DNA of 8,744 nt from CAZZKG01 sp964654825 (GTDB taxonomy: Bacteria; Gemmatimonadota; CAZMKB01). The stretch lies in NCBI GenBank assembly GCA_964654825.1, contig CAZZKG010000103.1, positions 1 through 8,744 of the forward strand. Direction: 5' to 3'. Of this stretch, positions 6,605 to 8,744 are shown one piece after another (the first letter of the stretch is position 1; each line of letters starts with the position of its first letter). Position numbers and translations under genes: made by a program. Below the pieces are notes generated by a model. The model worked only from the letters and a program-made list of their open reading frames with translations, was not told the origin of the DNA and made no database searches.

Positions 6605-8515
6605 ACGAATCTTCCGCCACCAGAGAGAGATGCTCGTGAGGCCAAGCAGTACGTATACCGATGGAGCCAGGAGTGAGCTGCCGGAGACATGTAACAAGAA
6701 CTTTCCAACTCCGACGAGGAGAAGATAGAGTGTCAGGCCTGTTGTGAGAGTGAGATAAATACCGGCCCGAAATTTTGTAAACGCTGCACGGGTATCACCT
6801 GATACACGTGCCGCCGTTTTTCTCCAGAACCCCGGCGGCTCGACACGCTGATAGAAGGAAACCAGGGTGTCCGGATCCGTGGGCCTCGTGAGAAGAGTCA
6901 CGGCGAGAACGACAACGGTCGAAGCAGTCGCCATGGAGAGAAGCCTCTTCCACTCGGCATCTATGGTGAACAGGATAAGAGGGGCAAGCGCGAGCGAAAC
7001 AGCGATGGCGCTGATCTCCGAATAGATATTGATGCGTTCCCAGACCCACCGCAGCACAAGAACGGCACCGGTTCCGGCCCCGAACAGAAGGGTGATGTAC
7101 CAGGCAGTCTGGATCGATCCGAGCTTCGCCATGATGAGGAGGGCGATTACGAGGATGATAACATTCGAGAGCCGGGCAACCACGACCTGTTCGCGGTTTG
7201 TAGGCTCTCTCTTGAGGAACGCCCGGTTCACAATCCGAAGATAGATGTCATTGCTCCAGTAACCAGCGCCCCAGGTGAGATGCGTGTCGATCGTCGATGC
7301 GAGTGCGGCCAGCATGCCGGTGAGCATGATTCCCCGAATTCCGACAGGAAGAAGATCCCGCACACCGACTGCGAAGGCAAGTTCCCGGCCGGCGACGAAT
7401 TCCTCTCCACCGGCAGCACCCGGATCAAACGGATACACCACTAAAAGCCCGATCCCGATCACCAGCCAGATAAGGCTTCGGAGAAATATCTGCAGCCAGG
7501 TGAACACGAAAGCAGCCCACTTCGCATCGCCATCGCTTCGACAGGCCATCATACGCTGTGCGAAGTAGCCTGTGCCGTCGCTGTTCCGCTCGAAAAACCA
7601 CTGGAGGCTCACGATGACTAAAAACGGCAAAAGGATATCCTGGGAATTCGGGCTGAACGAGAGCACGTTCCCGGTATACACTGAACCGTAGATCTCTTCG
7701 AGGCTCTGGAGTAGTTTCCCAAGACCACCCGACTCTAAAACGATGACTACTGCATAGATTAATGTCCCGATCATCGCGATACAAAACTGCACAGTATCCG
7801 TCGCGATGACGGATCGCAGGCCTCCCGTTGTCGAGTAGAGGGCAGTGAAACAGATGATCAGGAATACACTGATCAGGTTGTTCGTAGTTGCAACATACGT
7901 CTCGAGTCCCGTCACACCTGATGCGAGGGGCACGCCGACTTCGGCAACGACGTGATATATTGCCTGGTACATGTTCTCCGGCAACCATTCGTGCCACGGC
8001 AGAAAGATTTCGCTGATCCGGGTCGCCGCTACAAGGACCATGGCCATGATCGTGCAATTCATGACCGTTCCATAGTATATGGCCTTCAGGCCTCTGAGCC
8101 CGAGCACCGCTCGGCCGCTGTAACGGATCTCAGTCAGCTCGGCATCGGTGATGACTCCGGCCCGTCGCCAGGAAGGACCGAGCAGGAACCCGATCATGAG
8201 AAAACCCAGACCGTAGATCCACAGCCGCCACAACATGAAGATTCCACCGGTGGCGATGAGCCCTGCAACGAGAAGCGGCGTATCGGCGGCAAACTGCGTC
8301 GCGGCCAAGCTGAACCCGGCCCGCCAGCCTGGGACGGAACGTCCGGCGAGAAAGTATTCCTCCAGATTCTCGGACGCTTTCGCGCGGTTGAGGAAACCGT
8401 TGTGAATGCTGTACAGGATGAAGGCGAAAATGATGAGGATGTCGAGCATCGATCCCTGTCGAGTGCCTTTCCCTGAAAGGTTGCCACCCTGCGAAAGGGT
8501 ATTTCTTCCGTTCAT
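6578..8515 (-). CDS. Large sodium:solute symporter (SSS family)
   Basis: This inner-membrane Na+-coupled transporter has 645 residues from ATG 8515, or 623 from ATG 8449 (residue 23). Landmarks, numbered from 8515, are EYFLAGRSVPGW (53-64), ATQFAADTPLLVAGL (72-86), AGVITDAELTEIRYSGR (119-135), GGLRSVIATDTVQF (231-244), and ALASTIDTHLTWGAGYWSNDIY (404-425), the helix expected to carry Na+ ligands. A cytoplasmic stretch near the C-terminus (546-570, with FYQRVEPPGFW) precedes two last helices. It is longer than the first symporter and only distantly similar to it, belonging to a different SSS subgroup. The substrate is not inferable. ATG 8449 is the more likely start: a promoter overlaps the first ATG, the first 22 residues are polar and unlike the family, and residue 23 begins just before the first helix. 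The gene ends with TAG inside the opposing hydrolase gene. Confidence 0.88.
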   Translation of the reverse strand: MNGRNTLSQGGNLSGKGTRQGSMLDILIIFAFILYSIHNGFLNRAKASENLEEYFLAGRSVPGWRAGFSLAATQFAADTPLLVAGLIATGGIFMLWRLWIYGLGFLMIGFLLGPSWRRAGVITDAELTEIRYSGRAVLGLRGLKAIYYGTVMNCTIMAMVLVAATRISEIFLPWHEWLPENMYQAIYHVVAEVGVPLASGVTGLETYVATTNNLISVFLIICFTALYSTTGGLRSVIATDTVQFCIAMIGTLIYAVVIVLESGGLGKLLQSLEEIYGSVYTGNVLSFSPNSQDILLPFLVIVSLQWFFERNSDGTGYFAQRMMACRSDGDAKWAAFVFTWLQIFLRSLIWLVIGIGLLVVYPFDPGAAGGEEFVAGRELAFAVGVRDLLPVGIRGIMLTGMLAALASTIDTHLTWGAGYWSNDIYLRIVNRAFLKREPTNREQVVVARLSNVIILVIALLIMAKLGSIQTAWYITLLFGAGTGAVLVLRWVWERINIYSEISAIAVSLALAPLILFTIDAEWKRLLSMATASTVVVLAVTLLTRPTDPDTLVSFYQRVEPPGFWRKTAARVSGDTRAAFTKFRAGIYLTLTTGLTLYLLLVGVGKFLLHVSGSSLLAPSVYVLLGLTSISLWWRKIRSSGVSESF

Positions 8516-8517
8516 TG

Positions 8518-8546
8518 ATAGTAACAGGGTACCGAAGTCCTGTCAA
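8518..8546 (-). promoter_or_regulatory. Sigma70-type promoter for the second symporter
   Basis: On the minus strand a perfect TTGACA (8546-8541), a 17-bp spacer and TACTAT (8523-8518, 4 of 6 matches) end only two bases before the upstream-most ATG at 8515. The transcript would begin at about 8511, inside that reading frame, so the usable start should be the next in-frame ATG at 8449, leaving a leader of about 60 nt. The spacer contains TACCCTG, the word also found in the hydrolase promoter region. Confidence 0.5.
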
Positions 8547-8730
8547 CCAATCGCTCGCATCGAGAAATTGGAGAACTAGGAACAACCGGAAGCCAGGCCG
8601 TGGGTGATATGCACTGACAGAGTTTCGCATCTGATCTGTTTCAGTGTGTACAGACGATTAAATTTTGAATCCGTGGTTACGCTGTATTCCAACTAACCCT
8701 CATGACCCCGCCTTATGCTGGGGGCACAAC

Positions 8731-8744
8731 GAAGGATGAAAATG
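8731..8744 (+). other. Possible ribosome-binding site and first codon of a further gene
   Basis: GAAGGA (8731-8736), a 5-nt gap, then ATG at the last three bases (8742-8744) look like a translation start running off the right edge. No coding sequence is visible to confirm it. The 226 bp between the second symporter's first ATG and this point hold the symporter promoter but no other gene that I can recognise. Confidence 0.3.

Noticed and set aside
7425..8057. A 210-codon minus-strand frame inside the second symporter
   Set aside because: It is an alternative frame of the symporter, rich in Arg, His and Cys, without domain resemblance.
8704..8724. CCCCGC/GC-T-GGGG hairpin near the right edge
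   Set aside because: It is a short bulged stem with no T-tract. It could be part of the next gene's leader but cannot be supported.
1..8744. CRISPR arrays, tRNA or rRNA genes, insertion sequences, phage genes
   Set aside because: I saw no regularly spaced repeats, no tRNA cloverleaf sequence, no transposase motifs and no terminal inverted repeats. The window looks like ordinary chromosomal DNA apart from the selenoprotein.

Overview
The window holds six genes on about 8.7 kb of moderately GC-rich DNA from a bacterium that appears to encode selenocysteine. The central discovery is a single 707-codon gene (2932-5055) interrupted by one in-frame UGA at 4336-4338. The UGA sits where the first cysteine of a TlpA/ResA-type W-C-x-x-C redox motif should be (F-T-S-W-U-P-V-C). 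A 6-bp hairpin with a G-initial 7-nt loop follows at 4348-4366, spaced as a bacterial SECIS element. UGA ends at least four other genes here, so it is a normal stop codon in this genome, and selenocysteine insertion is the best reading. The secreted protein joins LVIVD-type beta-propeller repeats, an ASH-like beta-sandwich, the Sec-containing redoxin and a C-terminal Ig-like region, a combination I do not know as a described selenoprotein family.

Layout, left to right. (1) 21-1141, plus strand: a peroxide-response pair, a PerR-type Fur-family repressor followed by a typical 2-Cys peroxiredoxin and closed by a strong intrinsic terminator (1157-1185). (2) 1316-2755, minus strand: a sodium:solute symporter (SSS family). 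(3) 2756-2931: a divergent intergenic region with a good promoter for the selenoprotein gene. (4) 2932-5055, plus strand: the selenoprotein gene. (5) 5056-5197: an intergenic region with a hairpin, a near-consensus sigma70-type promoter and an inverted repeat. (6) 5198-6604, plus strand: a sulfatase-fold lipoprotein with threonine where sulfatases carry the formylglycine cysteine. (7) 6578-8515, minus strand: a second, larger SSS symporter whose 3' end overlaps the sulfatase-like gene by 27 bp. The right edge may carry the first codon of another plus-strand gene.

Organism (inference). Exported proteins with LVIVD repeats and ASH-like domains, a lipoprotein hydrolase of the sulfatase fold, sodium-coupled uptake and selenocysteine use suggest a Gram-negative, possibly uncultured lineage of the FCB type (Eisenbacteria, Krumholzibacteria or Latescibacteria-like). 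The sequence alone cannot fix the taxon.

How the genes may work together. PerR and peroxiredoxin form a self-contained peroxide-defence unit. The selenoprotein is a separate, extracytoplasmic thiol/selenol redox protein. The hydrolase and the second symporter share a CAGGGTA word in their promoter regions and converge, which hints that a surface hydrolase and an uptake system may be co-regulated. No selA/selB/selC/selD, thioredoxin reductase or AhpF partner lies in the window.
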